Below, in pieces: positions 1 to 6,191 of a stretch of 6,455 nucleotides of DNA (positions within the stretch are counted from its first letter, which is position 1; every line of letters begins with the position of its first letter). This DNA comes from an uncultured Eubacteriales bacterium (GTDB taxonomy: Bacteria; Bacillota; Clostridia; Oscillospirales; Acutalibacteraceae). Below the pieces are notes generated by a model that was not told the DNA's origin, searched no databases, and worked only from the letters and a program-made list of their open reading frames with translations. Where the stretch lies: positions 1 to 6,455 of the forward strand of contig CAKTFN010000026.1 in assembly GCA_934561055.1 (NCBI GenBank), read 5' to 3'. Made by a program: the position numbers and the translations under genes.

Positions 1-230
1 ACTTTTTTACCCTTTTTTTGCCTTTTTCTTCGCTTTTGTACACCGCTCCGGGTGTGTTGGTGGGTGTGACGGGATTTATATACTATATGTTGTATATGTG
101 CTGCTTTTCTCCCGGCTTTTACTATATCTTCCAAGAAAATCCGCTCTTTACTTTAAACGCAGTCGATTCGGGCTTTGAGCAAAGGCTGCTTTCGATTTGA
201 ATTTTATCAAAAATATTAATAAATATTATT
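1..230. other. Left-edge stretch without a supportable gene
   Basis: The first 230 bases are T-rich on the + strand. One + frame is open from the left edge to a stop near 200. It has no ribosome binding site and no ATG start, and its hydrophobic, Phe/Tyr/Cys-rich translation is not a family I recognise. It could be the 3' end of a gene entering from the left, but nothing supports that beyond openness. The - strand frames are broken by stops. An AT palindrome-like segment lies at 78-88 (ATATACTATAT). No RNA gene or mobile element was seen. Confidence 0.4.
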
Positions 231-234
231 GCTC

Positions 235-263
235 TTGACATTTTATATTATTCATGTTAATGT
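235..263 (+). promoter_or_regulatory. Probable sigma-A promoter of the protease gene
   Basis: A perfect -35 box TTGACA (235-240) is followed after 17 bases by TAATGT (258-263), a poor -10 box that is helped by an upstream TG at 255-256 (extended -10). Transcription would start near 270, giving a leader of about 80 nt before the protease start at 350. The -35 and spacing are convincing; the -10 is weak. Confidence 0.55.
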
Positions 264-349
264 ATGAGCAGGAGGTGATAAAACAGAAAAAAACAAATCA
301 TTCGCCAACACACCCTTAAACTATATTAAAAGAAAAGGAGTTCGATTTC

Positions 350-1330
350 ATGAAAAAACTTTTGTCAATTTTCCTGACTGCACTGATGCTTATTTCTACT
401 GTTATTATCAGCGTTGGGGCAATCAATTCTGACAGCACAGAACCCAAATCGATTTCAATGACTGTTTATGACGTTGAAACCGGTGAAGAAACTGTTGAAG
501 AATATCAAATTGACCCGGAAATCATCAAAGCACTTTCATCAAAAGCAGTTGCCACAACGACTCCAACCATTATGTCATCCCCTTCAATTCCTCAGTATAA
601 TCTTTGCTTACTGAGCGGTGACGCAGAGTTTACAAACATTGGACTTAGTAGAGTTTCAAATTCAACTCTTAATCCTTATTCAGCTATCGGTCTTTATAAA
701 GTAAAGAAAGAGTTAAATATTACTCATGGCTACGGAACAGCATTTATGGTAAGTGATAATGTTGCTGTCACTGTTGCCCATAATCTTTATGATAAAAAGA
801 ATAACAAATGGTTCAGAAGTGGAGATTTTTATCCCGGAAAAAATGCTTCCGGTATTGGAAATGAACCATACGGTTGGACATATGCAAAAAAATGGGCTGT
901 ATGCACTCAGTATATTGAAAATACCGATGAGCGCTATAATTCCTATTATGATTGGGGCGCAATTGTTTTTGACAAACCTATTGGAAAAAAGTGCGGAAAG
1001 CTTACGCTTTCTCCTCTAAGCTATGACGAAATCAGAAACGCTGAACTTATGACAGCAGGTTATCCGCAATATACAAGCAAGTCTATCAACCTTGTAAATT
1101 ATTGCCAATATGAACGAAAAATGAGTGCAGCAATTATTATGCCCGAATTTTTCACAGCACCTGTGTATAATTTAGGAGGTCAAAGTGGTTCTCCGGTAAT
1201 AGCGAATGGTGTTGTCTGTGGAATTGTTTCACATAAACCCGAAGATGAAGAAACACAGCAAACTACTTATACCAGAATTAACGAAACTGCTTATTCTTAT
1301 TTAATGCAATTTGTTGCGGAAAATGCATAA
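350..1330 (+). CDS. Secreted V8/trypsin-like serine endopeptidase (family S1)
   Basis: This is a predicted extracellular serine protease of 326 residues. Residues 1-25 form a signal peptide (KK, then a hydrophobic stretch, with probable cleavage near VGA-INS). Residues about 26-110 look like a propeptide or linker, rich in Ser/Thr and acidic residues. The chymotrypsin-fold domain follows. The catalytic His is H144 in VTVAHNLYD, the Asp is D201 in YYDWGAIVFD, and the Ser is S279 in GGQSGSPV, so the triad is complete. The GxSGSP form and the GIVSH segment (H295) after it resemble V8/glutamyl endopeptidases, so Glu specificity is possible but not shown. The start is set by AAGGAG (335-340), nine bases upstream of ATG. 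The 59-base gap to the next gene has no terminator, suggesting an operon with the Ig-like protein. The gene is visibly more AT-rich than brnQ. The family call is solid; the substrate is unknown. Confidence 0.9.
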   Translation: MKKLLSIFLTALMLISTVIISVGAINSDSTEPKSISMTVYDVETGEETVEEYQIDPEIIKALSSKAVATTTPTIMSSPSIPQYNLCLLSGDAEFTNIGLSRVSNSTLNPYSAIGLYKVKKELNITHGYGTAFMVSDNVAVTVAHNLYDKKNNKWFRSGDFYPGKNASGIGNEPYGWTYAKKWAVCTQYIENTDERYNSYYDWGAIVFDKPIGKKCGKLTLSPLSYDEIRNAELMTAGYPQYTSKSINLVNYCQYERKMSAAIIMPEFFTAPVYNLGGQSGSPVIANGVVCGIVSHKPEDEETQQTTYTRINETAYSYLMQFVAENA

Positions 1331-1389
1331 TTAAGTAACTGTTTTAAATAGCTTCAATATACCCATAACAAATCAAAGGAGGAATATTA

Positions 1390-1875
1390 ATGTCTTTTTC
1401 ACCGTCACAGGATTTCATTTCAAAAATCAAGCATATTTTCGGCTACTTTATGGCAATTCTTATGGCTTTTTCTCTGATTCCCGGCATCAACCTTAAAACG
1501 GACAAGGTTGATTTCAAAGTTGTTTCGGATCTTACGACCGAATCAACCGAAATGACCGTTGAAATGAAAAACAGAAGCCTTTTGAGCATTGATTACGATG
1601 TTACCGTCGATAAGTTTGAAAAAAAGGTTGGCGAAGAATGGGTAGAAATTAAAATCCACCCGCTTACGAACAATTTTCCCGCCATATATTGTGTATATCC
1701 CGAAGGATGTATTTTGCCGTTTGAAACATACAACTGCACCCTTTCTTTTTCTTCGTTATGCAATCAAGAAACCTTGAGCGCCGGCGATTACCGATTCGTA
1801 TTACAATATCACCCGTGGAATAACTACACAGACTTCTCAACCAACATTTGCGAATTCACCGTTGCTCAAGCGTAA
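1390..1875 (+). CDS. Small exported or membrane-anchored Ig-like domain protein
   Basis: This 161-residue protein has a short hydrophilic N-terminus, a basic KIKH patch (13-16) and a hydrophobic segment (about 17-34) that would act as signal peptide or membrane anchor. The rest reads as a beta-sandwich: alternating strands with MTVEMKNRSLLSIDYDVT (55-72), then an EKKVGEEWVEI strand pair (77-87), and near the end a SAGDYRFVLQY motif (130-140). In bacterial Ig-like domains, a similar late 'G-x-Y-R' strand precedes the last strand, and the pattern is close to the Big_14-type domain. There are five Cys (101, 107, 116, 124, 154), so disulphides are possible. The start is well defined: AAGGAGG (1376-1382) lies seven bases before ATG. 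It sits directly behind the protease gene and before a terminator, so it may be a partner, inhibitor or surface ligand of the protease. That role is only inferred from position. Confidence 0.75.
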   Translation: MSFSPSQDFISKIKHIFGYFMAILMAFSLIPGINLKTDKVDFKVVSDLTTESTEMTVEMKNRSLLSIDYDVTVDKFEKKVGEEWVEIKIHPLTNNFPAIYCVYPEGCILPFETYNCTLSFSSLCNQETLSAGDYRFVLQYHPWNNYTDFSTNICEFTVAQA

Positions 1876-1890
1876 CGAAAGACAAAAACG

Positions 1891-1935
1891 AAACCGACCG
1901 AAACGGAAGCTTCTCCGATTCGGCCGGTTTTTTTT
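1891..1935 (+). terminator. Rho-independent terminator of the protease/Ig-like operon
   Basis: Arms AAACCGACCGAA (1891-1902) and TTCGGCCGGTTT (1919-1930) pair with one A-C mismatch. An inner CGGA/TCCG stem extends the hairpin. The 3' arm runs into eight T (1928-1935). It starts 15 bases after the stop codon of the Ig-like gene. Confidence 0.85.
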
Positions 1936-1940
1936 GAAGC

Positions 1941-1980
1941 AATAAACCCGGCAAAGTCCGAAGAATCGGGCTTTGCCGGG
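1941..1980 (-). terminator. Strong hairpin, probable terminator for - strand transcripts
   Basis: A 15-bp stem with a single G-U type pair and a four-base loop spans 1947-1980 (outer arms CCCGGCAAAG and CTTTGCCGGG). Read on the - strand it is followed by TTTATT (1946-1941), a modest T tract, so it could end the padR transcript arriving from the right. It may also back up the + terminator next to it. Confidence 0.5.
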
Positions 1981-2147
1981 AGTGTGAAGGGCGGGTGTTA
2001 ATATTATGCTTTGAAATTCGGCTTTCGGAGACAAATCCCCTTCTGCCGTTTTTTCAACCGAAGCTTTTGCGGACGACAAAGAACCGATCCGCCTTTTTCC
2101 TTCGGTCAAATTTTTGCGGTTCAAAAAACCGCGGCTTCCGCAAGATT
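1981..2147. other. Intergenic stretch downstream of the PadR gene
   Basis: No gene is supported here. A small hairpin GCGGTT-CAAAA-AACCGC (2116-2132) lies just past the PadR stop. On the - strand, an overlapping GCGG-AAG-CCGC stem runs into TTTTTT and might be a weak first terminator for padR. A - strand frame stays open across the segment, but it starts with TTG, has no ribosome binding site and runs through both terminators, so I do not call it. Confidence 0.4.
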
Positions 2148-2477
2148 TCAACGATCAAGAATCAATGAAACGGCATGGGAAATCTCGTCATAATCCTTGA
2201 TGAGGCTGTTATAACGTTCAATTCCCGACTCATTGATTTTGTAATACTTTCTGATACGTTTTTTTCCGACAAGTTCGGTTCTTCCGGAAATATAGCCCTG
2301 TTCTTCCATTTTTGTCAAAAGAAGATAAAGCGAACCTTCAAGCAAAGTGTAGCGACCTTCGCTCTTTTGGCTCAAAGTCTGAACAATCTTGTATCCATAC
2401 ATTTCTTCTTTCTGAAGAAGATAAAGGACAAGAAGTTCGGTTGTTCCTCTTTTGAAGTTGTCTTGCATACGACTCAT
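2148..2477 (-). CDS. PadR-family transcriptional regulator
   Basis: This is a 109-residue winged-helix DNA-binding protein, cytoplasmic and expected to act as a dimeric repressor. Typical PadR features are visible. An N-terminal helix carries the RGTTELLVLYLLQ motif (10-22). The recognition part follows with MYGYKIVQTLSQKSEGRYTLLEG. Then comes the SLYLLLTKMEEQGYIS helix (49-64) and the wing with GKKRIRKYYKINESG (71-85). Its length is that of a short-form PadR with a single C-terminal dimerisation helix. The start at 2477 is preceded only by a weak AAAGG (2492-2496). The gene stands alone: no transporter or enzyme gene of the kind often co-transcribed with PadR is adjacent. Inverted repeats in its promoter region suggest autoregulation. 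The family is clear; the ligand and targets are unknown. Confidence 0.92.
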   Translation of the reverse strand: MSRMQDNFKRGTTELLVLYLLQKEEMYGYKIVQTLSQKSEGRYTLLEGSLYLLLTKMEEQGYISGRTELVGKKRIRKYYKINESGIERYNSLIKDYDEISHAVSLILDR

Positions 2478-2504
2478 AATACCATCTCACGCCTTTATAA
2501 AAAT

Positions 2505-2533
2505 ATTCTATCACATATTATAACCGAAGGCAA
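2505..2533 (-). promoter_or_regulatory. Proximal promoter of the PadR gene
   Basis: On the - strand, TTGCCT (2533-2528) and TAGAAT (2510-2505) are separated by 17 bases, and a TG one base before the -10 makes it an extended -10 promoter. Transcription would begin near 2498, leaving a leader of about 20 nt before the PadR start. Confidence 0.55.
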
Positions 2534-2556
2534 AAGCTTCTTTTTAAAATATGTGA
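2511..2556. promoter_or_regulatory. Inverted repeat over the PadR promoter, candidate operator
   Basis: Perfect nine-base arms TCACATATT (2511-2519) and AATATGTGA (2548-2556) are separated by 28 bases. One arm fills part of the -10/-35 spacer of the proximal promoter and the other lies upstream of the -35. PadR proteins commonly bind AT-rich dyads containing ATGT/ACAT near their own promoter, so this is a plausible autoregulatory site. Binding is inferred. Confidence 0.4.
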
Positions 2557-2605
2557 AATTTACAAGTTAACATCATCAGTTAGAAAGTAAACTAATGGTA
2601 TTTCG

Positions 2606-2639
2606 GATATAGTATATCACACTTATACGGAAAAGTAAA
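2606..2639 (-). promoter_or_regulatory. Possible distal PadR promoter overlapping a palindrome
   Basis: On the - strand, TTTACT (2639-2634) and TATACT (2616-2611) are 17 bases apart, with a TG one base before the -10. The -10 lies inside the odd palindrome GATATA-G-TATATC (2606-2618), a layout typical of a repressor site. The leader to PadR would be about 125 nt and holds no obvious small gene. This is an alternative or additional start to the proximal promoter. Confidence 0.35.
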
Positions 2640-2733
2640 TACTATTTTAAAAAATAATTGAATTGAGAATATTTATTTTTTTTGCGTTTCTGTGCTTTTT
2701 GACCTCTTTTATTTTCAATGACGCAGAAAAATC

Positions 2734-2762
2734 TTGACAAGGCTTTCTTTAACGTGTATAAT
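2734..2762 (+). promoter_or_regulatory. Consensus promoter of tRNA-Leu
   Basis: TTGACA (2734-2739) and TATAAT (2757-2762) match the sigma-A consensus exactly with a 17-base spacer. Transcription would start only about five bases before the mature tRNA 5' end at 2774, as expected for a strong stable-RNA promoter. Confidence 0.92.
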
Positions 2763-2773
2763 ATCTGACAGTT

Positions 2774-2860
2774 GCCGGTGTGGCGGAATTGGCAGACGCA
2801 AGGGACTTAAAATCCCTCGGTAGCAATACTGTACCGGTTCGAGCCCGGTCACCGGCACCA
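2774..2860 (+). tRNA. tRNA-Leu (anticodon UAA)
   Basis: The acceptor stem is GCCGGTG (2774-2780) with CACCGGC (2850-2856), then discriminator A and an encoded CCA (2858-2860). The anticodon arm is AGGGA-CTTAAAA-TCCCT (2801-2817), with anticodon TAA at 2808-2810 reading UUA/UUG. The long variable arm (from about 2818) is the class II mark of leucine tRNAs. The T arm is ACCGG-TTCGAGC-CCGGT. All arms pair well, so the gene looks functional. It is a single tRNA with its own promoter and terminator. Confidence 0.97.
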
Positions 2861-2908
2861 AAAAAGGACTGATGTTTTGATACGGCCGTATCAATCTCAG
2901 TCCTTTTT
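2861..2908. terminator. Bidirectional nested terminator between tRNA-Leu and brnQ
   Basis: The outer arms AAAAAGGACTGA (2861-2872) and TCAGTCCTTTTT (2897-2908) pair perfectly over 12 bp. Inside lies the perfect palindrome TTGATACGGCCGTATCAA (2877-2894). The + strand ends in five T for the tRNA transcript; the - strand likewise ends in five T for brnQ, whose stop codon is three bases away. One element therefore serves two converging transcripts. Confidence 0.93.
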
Positions 2909-2911
2909 AAT

Positions 2912-4255
2912 TTATACTTTTTCCGCCGCTTTTTGCGGCTTTTCCTTTTTCACAAGCCGGATTGTCAAATTGACCGCAAGGCTGAGAAGAAGCATTGCGC
3001 ACGCAACGCAAACCCAGCCGAAGCCCTGCTCATAAAGCGGAAGCTTTTCAAAAAGACTTCCGAACGCTTTGAGAGGCACGCCCGCCTCTTTGAGCGAATA
3101 TACAACGCTGACAACGGCCGTTCCGGCAACAGTCATCGGATAAACAAAACGGTTCTTTTTCCAAAGATCGTGGCTGAGACCGAGAAGAATCAGCACAATC
3201 GAAACCGGATAAATCGCATTGAGAACCGGAATCGAAATGCTCAGAATCATGCTCAGTCCAAGGTTGCAAACAAGGAACGAGAAGAACGTGATAATATATA
3301 CCCACGCTTTATAGGAAACTTTTTTGAAGAGCGTTGAAAAATACTGCGAAATTGAATTGATGAGTCCGACGCAGGTCGTAAGGCAGGCAAGAGTGAAGAT
3401 TGCGGCGAGAAGTACCGCTCCCGGCGCTCCGAAAACCTGAGAGACAATGCAGCGAAGCGTCCATGCGCCGTTTTCCTGAATCTCATAAACTCCGGAGCTG
3501 CACCTTCCCATGTAGGTGAGCATTGCATACACCAAAGCAAGTATTGTTCCGGCAATCGTTCCGGCAATGACGGTATATCGCATTTTGTCCCGCTTTTCCG
3601 AAAGGCCGAACGAACCGAGCGTTGTTGAAATCACAAGGCCGAAATTCAAGGCGGCAATGGTATCCATTGTATTGTATCCTTCGGTGAAGCCCTTGAGAAA
3701 CGGCGAATCGCCATATGCCTTCTGCGCTTCGGCAACATCAACTTTTCCCCGGAAAAGAAAGCAGACGAAAAGGAGCGTAATCAGCGCAAGAAGCGTCGGT
3801 GTGAGTACCCTTCCGATTCGGCCGACGAGCTTTCCCGGATTCAGACAAAGCCACATTGCAACAAGGAAAAAAACGAGGGAATAAACGAACATCCAAAGCG
3901 TTGTGTTCGCTTTTCCGGAAAGATACGGCGCAACGGCCATTTCAAACGGAACGGACGCAGCCCTCGGAATTCCGAGTCCGGGGCCGATTGAAAGATAAAT
4001 CAAAACGGTGAACACGAGCGCAAACCGTTTTCCGACCTGACTTCCGAGTTGCTCAAGGCCGTCAAACCGGGCAACGACAACAACGCCGAGAACCGGAAGA
4101 ATAACCGCAGTTGCAAGAAAGCCGAGCGTTGCGGGGAGAGTATGAGAGCCGGCATTTTGGCCGAGGAACGGAGGAAATATGAGATTCCCCGCCCCGAAAA
4201 AGAGAGCGAACAGCATTACGCTCACAACAAAGAGGTTCTTTTTTTCAAGTTTCAT
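2912..4255 (-). CDS. brnQ: Branched-chain amino acid carrier BrnQ (LIVCS family)
   Basis: This integral membrane symporter brings leucine, isoleucine and valine into the cell with sodium or protons. The 447-residue length is normal for the family, and about 12 hydrophobic segments are visible. Family signatures are present. The N-terminal FALFFGAGNLIFPPFLGQNA (16-35) and the GPGLGIPRAASVPFEM stretch (91-106) correspond to the conserved half-helix and 'PR-E' motifs of BrnQ proteins. The last segment is followed by a Lys/Glu-rich cytoplasmic tail ending near KEKPQKAAEKV. The ATG at 4255 is preceded by AAAGGA about eight to nine bases upstream. The gene lies 107 bases downstream of the hydrolase-like gene on the same strand, with a hairpin between them, so it may be read through from that gene or have its own start. 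No T-box or other amino-acid riboswitch was seen in the leader. The ion used is not deducible. Confidence 0.95.
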   Translation of the reverse strand: MKLEKKNLFVVSVMLFALFFGAGNLIFPPFLGQNAGSHTLPATLGFLATAVILPVLGVVVVARFDGLEQLGSQVGKRFALVFTVLIYLSIGPGLGIPRAASVPFEMAVAPYLSGKANTTLWMFVYSLVFFLVAMWLCLNPGKLVGRIGRVLTPTLLALITLLFVCFLFRGKVDVAEAQKAYGDSPFLKGFTEGYNTMDTIAALNFGLVISTTLGSFGLSEKRDKMRYTVIAGTIAGTILALVYAMLTYMGRCSSGVYEIQENGAWTLRCIVSQVFGAPGAVLLAAIFTLACLTTCVGLINSISQYFSTLFKKVSYKAWVYIITFFSFLVCNLGLSMILSISIPVLNAIYPVSIVLILLGLSHDLWKKNRFVYPMTVAGTAVVSVVYSLKEAGVPLKAFGSLFEKLPLYEQGFGWVCVACAMLLLSLAVNLTIRLVKKEKPQKAAEKV

Positions 4256-4288
4256 TTCTTTTTCCTTTCGCTTTTAACAGCACATAAG

Positions 4289-4321
4289 CAGTACCGCCAA
4301 CCCGAACAGGAAGCGGTACTG
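4289..4321 (-). promoter_or_regulatory. Hairpin or dyad in the brnQ leader
   Basis: A perfect nine-bp inverted repeat, CAGTACCGC and GCGGTACTG (4289-4297 and 4313-4321), flanks a 15-base loop. It lies 34 bases upstream of the brnQ start. Neither strand shows a T tract straight after it, so it is not a standard terminator. It may be an RNA processing or stability stem between the two genes, or a protein-binding dyad controlling brnQ. Confidence 0.45.
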
Positions 4322-4362
4322 TCTGATTATTAAGTGCAATTCATTTTTCAAAAAAACCGATT

Positions 4363-5952
4363 TTACTTTTTACCTGCCATAATCTTTGTCAAAAGATTGA
4401 AGAGCGCAGTGAGGAATCTGAAAAGAGAAACGAAGAAATCGTTTGTATAAAGCTTATCCTGCGGTGCGGTGCCGGTAATTTCGGTGAGAGAATCGTCCTT
4501 TGCGCCATATGTCATGAACTGCGTGTAAGAATAGTTTTCTTTGACGTTTTCAATTGTCGGCTGTTCTTTGCTTCTGAGAAGAATTTCTTTGAACTGTTCA
4601 ATGCAATTCGGAAAATCCGGGTGCTTGCAGTCTCTGACGAACCAGGTGCTGTCCGGAAAGAGGCAGGTCGAAGCGTCAATCTTCTTGTCGGCAGAGATAT
4701 ACTTTGCGTCATGAGAAGCAATATATTCTTTTGAAAGCGTTCCCGACATGGTTGAGCAAGTTGCGCCGAAGGAAAGCGCCCTCGTTTCAATTCTTCCGTC
4801 GCCGAGAGCACGGCTGTTCTTTTCAACCGGAAGAAGATTGTCTCCGTACTTTGCAATTACGGAAATATTGATTCCGCTGTTTTTTGCGTCGGTGAGAATC
4901 TTTTCCGAGTTAACCTGAACATTATAATGATAGTTATCGATTTTTTTGATGTATTCGGCGTATGCGGTCTTGTCTGCGGTATAATAGCCGTCGGAATCTT
5001 CTTTGAAAAGCTGTTCCTTTGCCGCTTCGTAATAATTGTCGTCAATCATTGCCCAATAAGTCGGGAAGAAAAAGACGTTTGTTGCAAGGCGGGGAACCAT
5101 GTAATCTTTTACCTGCTTATAAATATAATTGCAAATTTCGGTTCCGTAGCCGAGAGCCTTGAGCTGATAAAGGAACGAACAAAACGTTGCAACGAAAATT
5201 TCAAGCTCATCGCCGTAAGCGGTGTCGTTGAGGAAGCGGTCGTTTCCGTTCATATAATATGTAACGAACTCATCAATTGCTTTGTCGTCAAAATAAATCT
5301 GATTTGAGAAAAGCGCACCGATCGTCTGTGAACCGGCAACCGTCGGAACGTAAAGAACAAGGTTTGCAATGTTATCCTTTGCTTCGTCGCCGGCAAGATA
5401 AAGGTATGCGGTTGCGATAACGGAGCCGAGGCAACGGGAGTCAATGTTGACCTTTTCGCAATTGTTTACGCGCTTAACCTCTTTAATGTATTCTTTGAGA
5501 AGCGTGGCGGTTTCAATCGGATCAACACGCCAATCCCACTTAAAAGTATAATCCTTTGAGGGAGAAAGCGGAGTTCCGAGCTTCCATTCGCCGCCGTTAG
5601 TTCCGTCTTTTGCGTCTCCGTTTTCATCAAGCTGAATCATTTCAAAAAGCGGGGTGATTTTGTCGCAGATTACTCTGCTGTAATTTTCCCAATTCTGAGT
5701 GACAAAAGTTTTTGAAAGCTCCTGAACCATAATCGGGACGAGTGATTTTGCATATTCAACCTCGCTGAAGGACGGGTCCGGATTTGTATAAATCTGCTTT
5801 CCGTCTTTGTCATACACCAGAGAGGATCTGCCGTGAATATGGATTGTCGGATAATTGTTAGTTTCCAACGCAGCGAAGCTCGGAACAACGAGAGCGAACA
5901 CCATAACAAGTGAAAGCAAAACGCTGATTGATTTTTTGAAAACCCTGTTCAT
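4363..5952 (-). CDS. Secreted alpha/beta-hydrolase-like protein with a Cys nucleophile elbow
   Basis: This 529-residue protein starts with a clear signal peptide (residues 1-28, cleavage near SFA-ALE) and is probably extracellular. The mature part resembles the lipase/acyltransferase branch of the alpha/beta-hydrolase fold. PTIHIHG (35-41) fits the strand and oxyanion HG motif. KVNIDSRCLGSVIATAYL (167-184) fits the nucleophile elbow. NLVLYVPTVAGS (197-208) fits the strand after it, GDGRIET (384-390) fits the acid loop with D385, and DCKHPDF (441-447) could supply the base, H444. The usual G-x-S-x-G reads S-R-C-L-G, so the nucleophile position is C174 (codon TGC, 5431-5433). A hydrophobic, Phe-rich segment (about 505-525) ends the protein before AGKK and might attach it to a membrane or partner. 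The start is set by AAGGAG (5963-5968) ten bases upstream. The fold call is moderately sure; the substrate is unknown, and the protein could be non-catalytic. Confidence 0.7.
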   Translation of the reverse strand: MNRVFKKSISVLLSLVMVFALVVPSFAALETNNYPTIHIHGRSSLVYDKDGKQIYTNPDPSFSEVEYAKSLVPIMVQELSKTFVTQNWENYSRVICDKITPLFEMIQLDENGDAKDGTNGGEWKLGTPLSPSKDYTFKWDWRVDPIETATLLKEYIKEVKRVNNCEKVNIDSRCLGSVIATAYLYLAGDEAKDNIANLVLYVPTVAGSQTIGALFSNQIYFDDKAIDEFVTYYMNGNDRFLNDTAYGDELEIFVATFCSFLYQLKALGYGTEICNYIYKQVKDYMVPRLATNVFFFPTYWAMIDDNYYEAAKEQLFKEDSDGYYTADKTAYAEYIKKIDNYHYNVQVNSEKILTDAKNSGINISVIAKYGDNLLPVEKNSRALGDGRIETRALSFGATCSTMSGTLSKEYIASHDAKYISADKKIDASTCLFPDSTWFVRDCKHPDFPNCIEQFKEILLRSKEQPTIENVKENYSYTQFMTYGAKDDSLTEITGTAPQDKLYTNDFFVSLFRFLTALFNLLTKIMAGKK

Positions 5953-5988
5953 TGTTAAAGATCTCCTTAAATTAAAACATCCGGAGGT

Positions 5989-6017
5989 ATTTTATCATAA
6001 ATTTACAGTTTCTTCAA
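5989..6017 (-). promoter_or_regulatory. Promoter of the hydrolase-like gene
   Basis: On the - strand, TTGAAG (6017-6012) and TAAAAT (5994-5989) are 17 bases apart, and TGA just before the -10 makes it an extended -10 element. Transcription would start near 5982, about 30 nt before the ATG, leaving room for the AAGGAG site. Confidence 0.75.
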
Positions 6018-6101
6018 CATTTATAAAAAAAATATCCGATTAAACCTTATTAAACTTCTGAAACGCCGACCGCTTCGGCCGCTCAAAAAAAGCGTTCCGT
6101 C

Positions 6102-6120
6102 AAAAAATCGGTGAGCCGAT
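6102..6120 (-). terminator. Short back-up terminator hairpin
   Basis: On the - strand, ATCGG-CTCA-CCGAT is followed by a T tract (6107-6102). The stem is only five bp. It lies downstream of the stronger terminator after the small peptide genes and would catch read-through toward the hydrolase-like gene. Confidence 0.45.
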
Positions 6121-6142
6121 AAAAGCAAAAAAGCTGTTTTGC

Positions 6143-6178
6143 AAAAAAATAAGAACCGGCACTTGCGTGTCGGTTCTT
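6143..6178 (-). terminator. Rho-independent terminator of the small peptide genes
   Basis: On the - strand, arms AAGAACCGACAC and GTGCCGGTTCTT pair with one A-C mismatch around a GCAA tetraloop, followed by A and seven T (6149-6143). It begins 14 bases after the stop codon of the downstream peptide gene, so the peptide transcript ends here. Confidence 0.88.
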
Positions 6179-6191
6179 AAAAAGCAAAATC

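Noticed and set aside
18..200. 60-codon + strand open frame at the left edge
   Set aside because: It starts at TTG, has no ribosome binding site, and its biased hydrophobic translation matches no family I know.
260..319. Possible 19-residue leader peptide upstream of the protease
   Set aside because: The ATG falls inside the putative -10 box, has no upstream binding site, and the peptide shows no regulatory codon run.
1837..2151. 104-codon - strand open frame after padR
   Set aside because: It starts with TTG, overlaps the Ig-like gene and two terminators, and its basic low-complexity translation looks non-coding.
2175..2570. 131-codon + strand open frame opposite padR
   Set aside because: It is the antisense shadow of a clearly recognisable PadR protein and has no binding site.
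4256..4362. T-box or amino-acid riboswitch before brnQ
   Set aside because: The leader is too short and lacks a T-box consensus and an antiterminator/terminator pair; only one simple hairpin is present.
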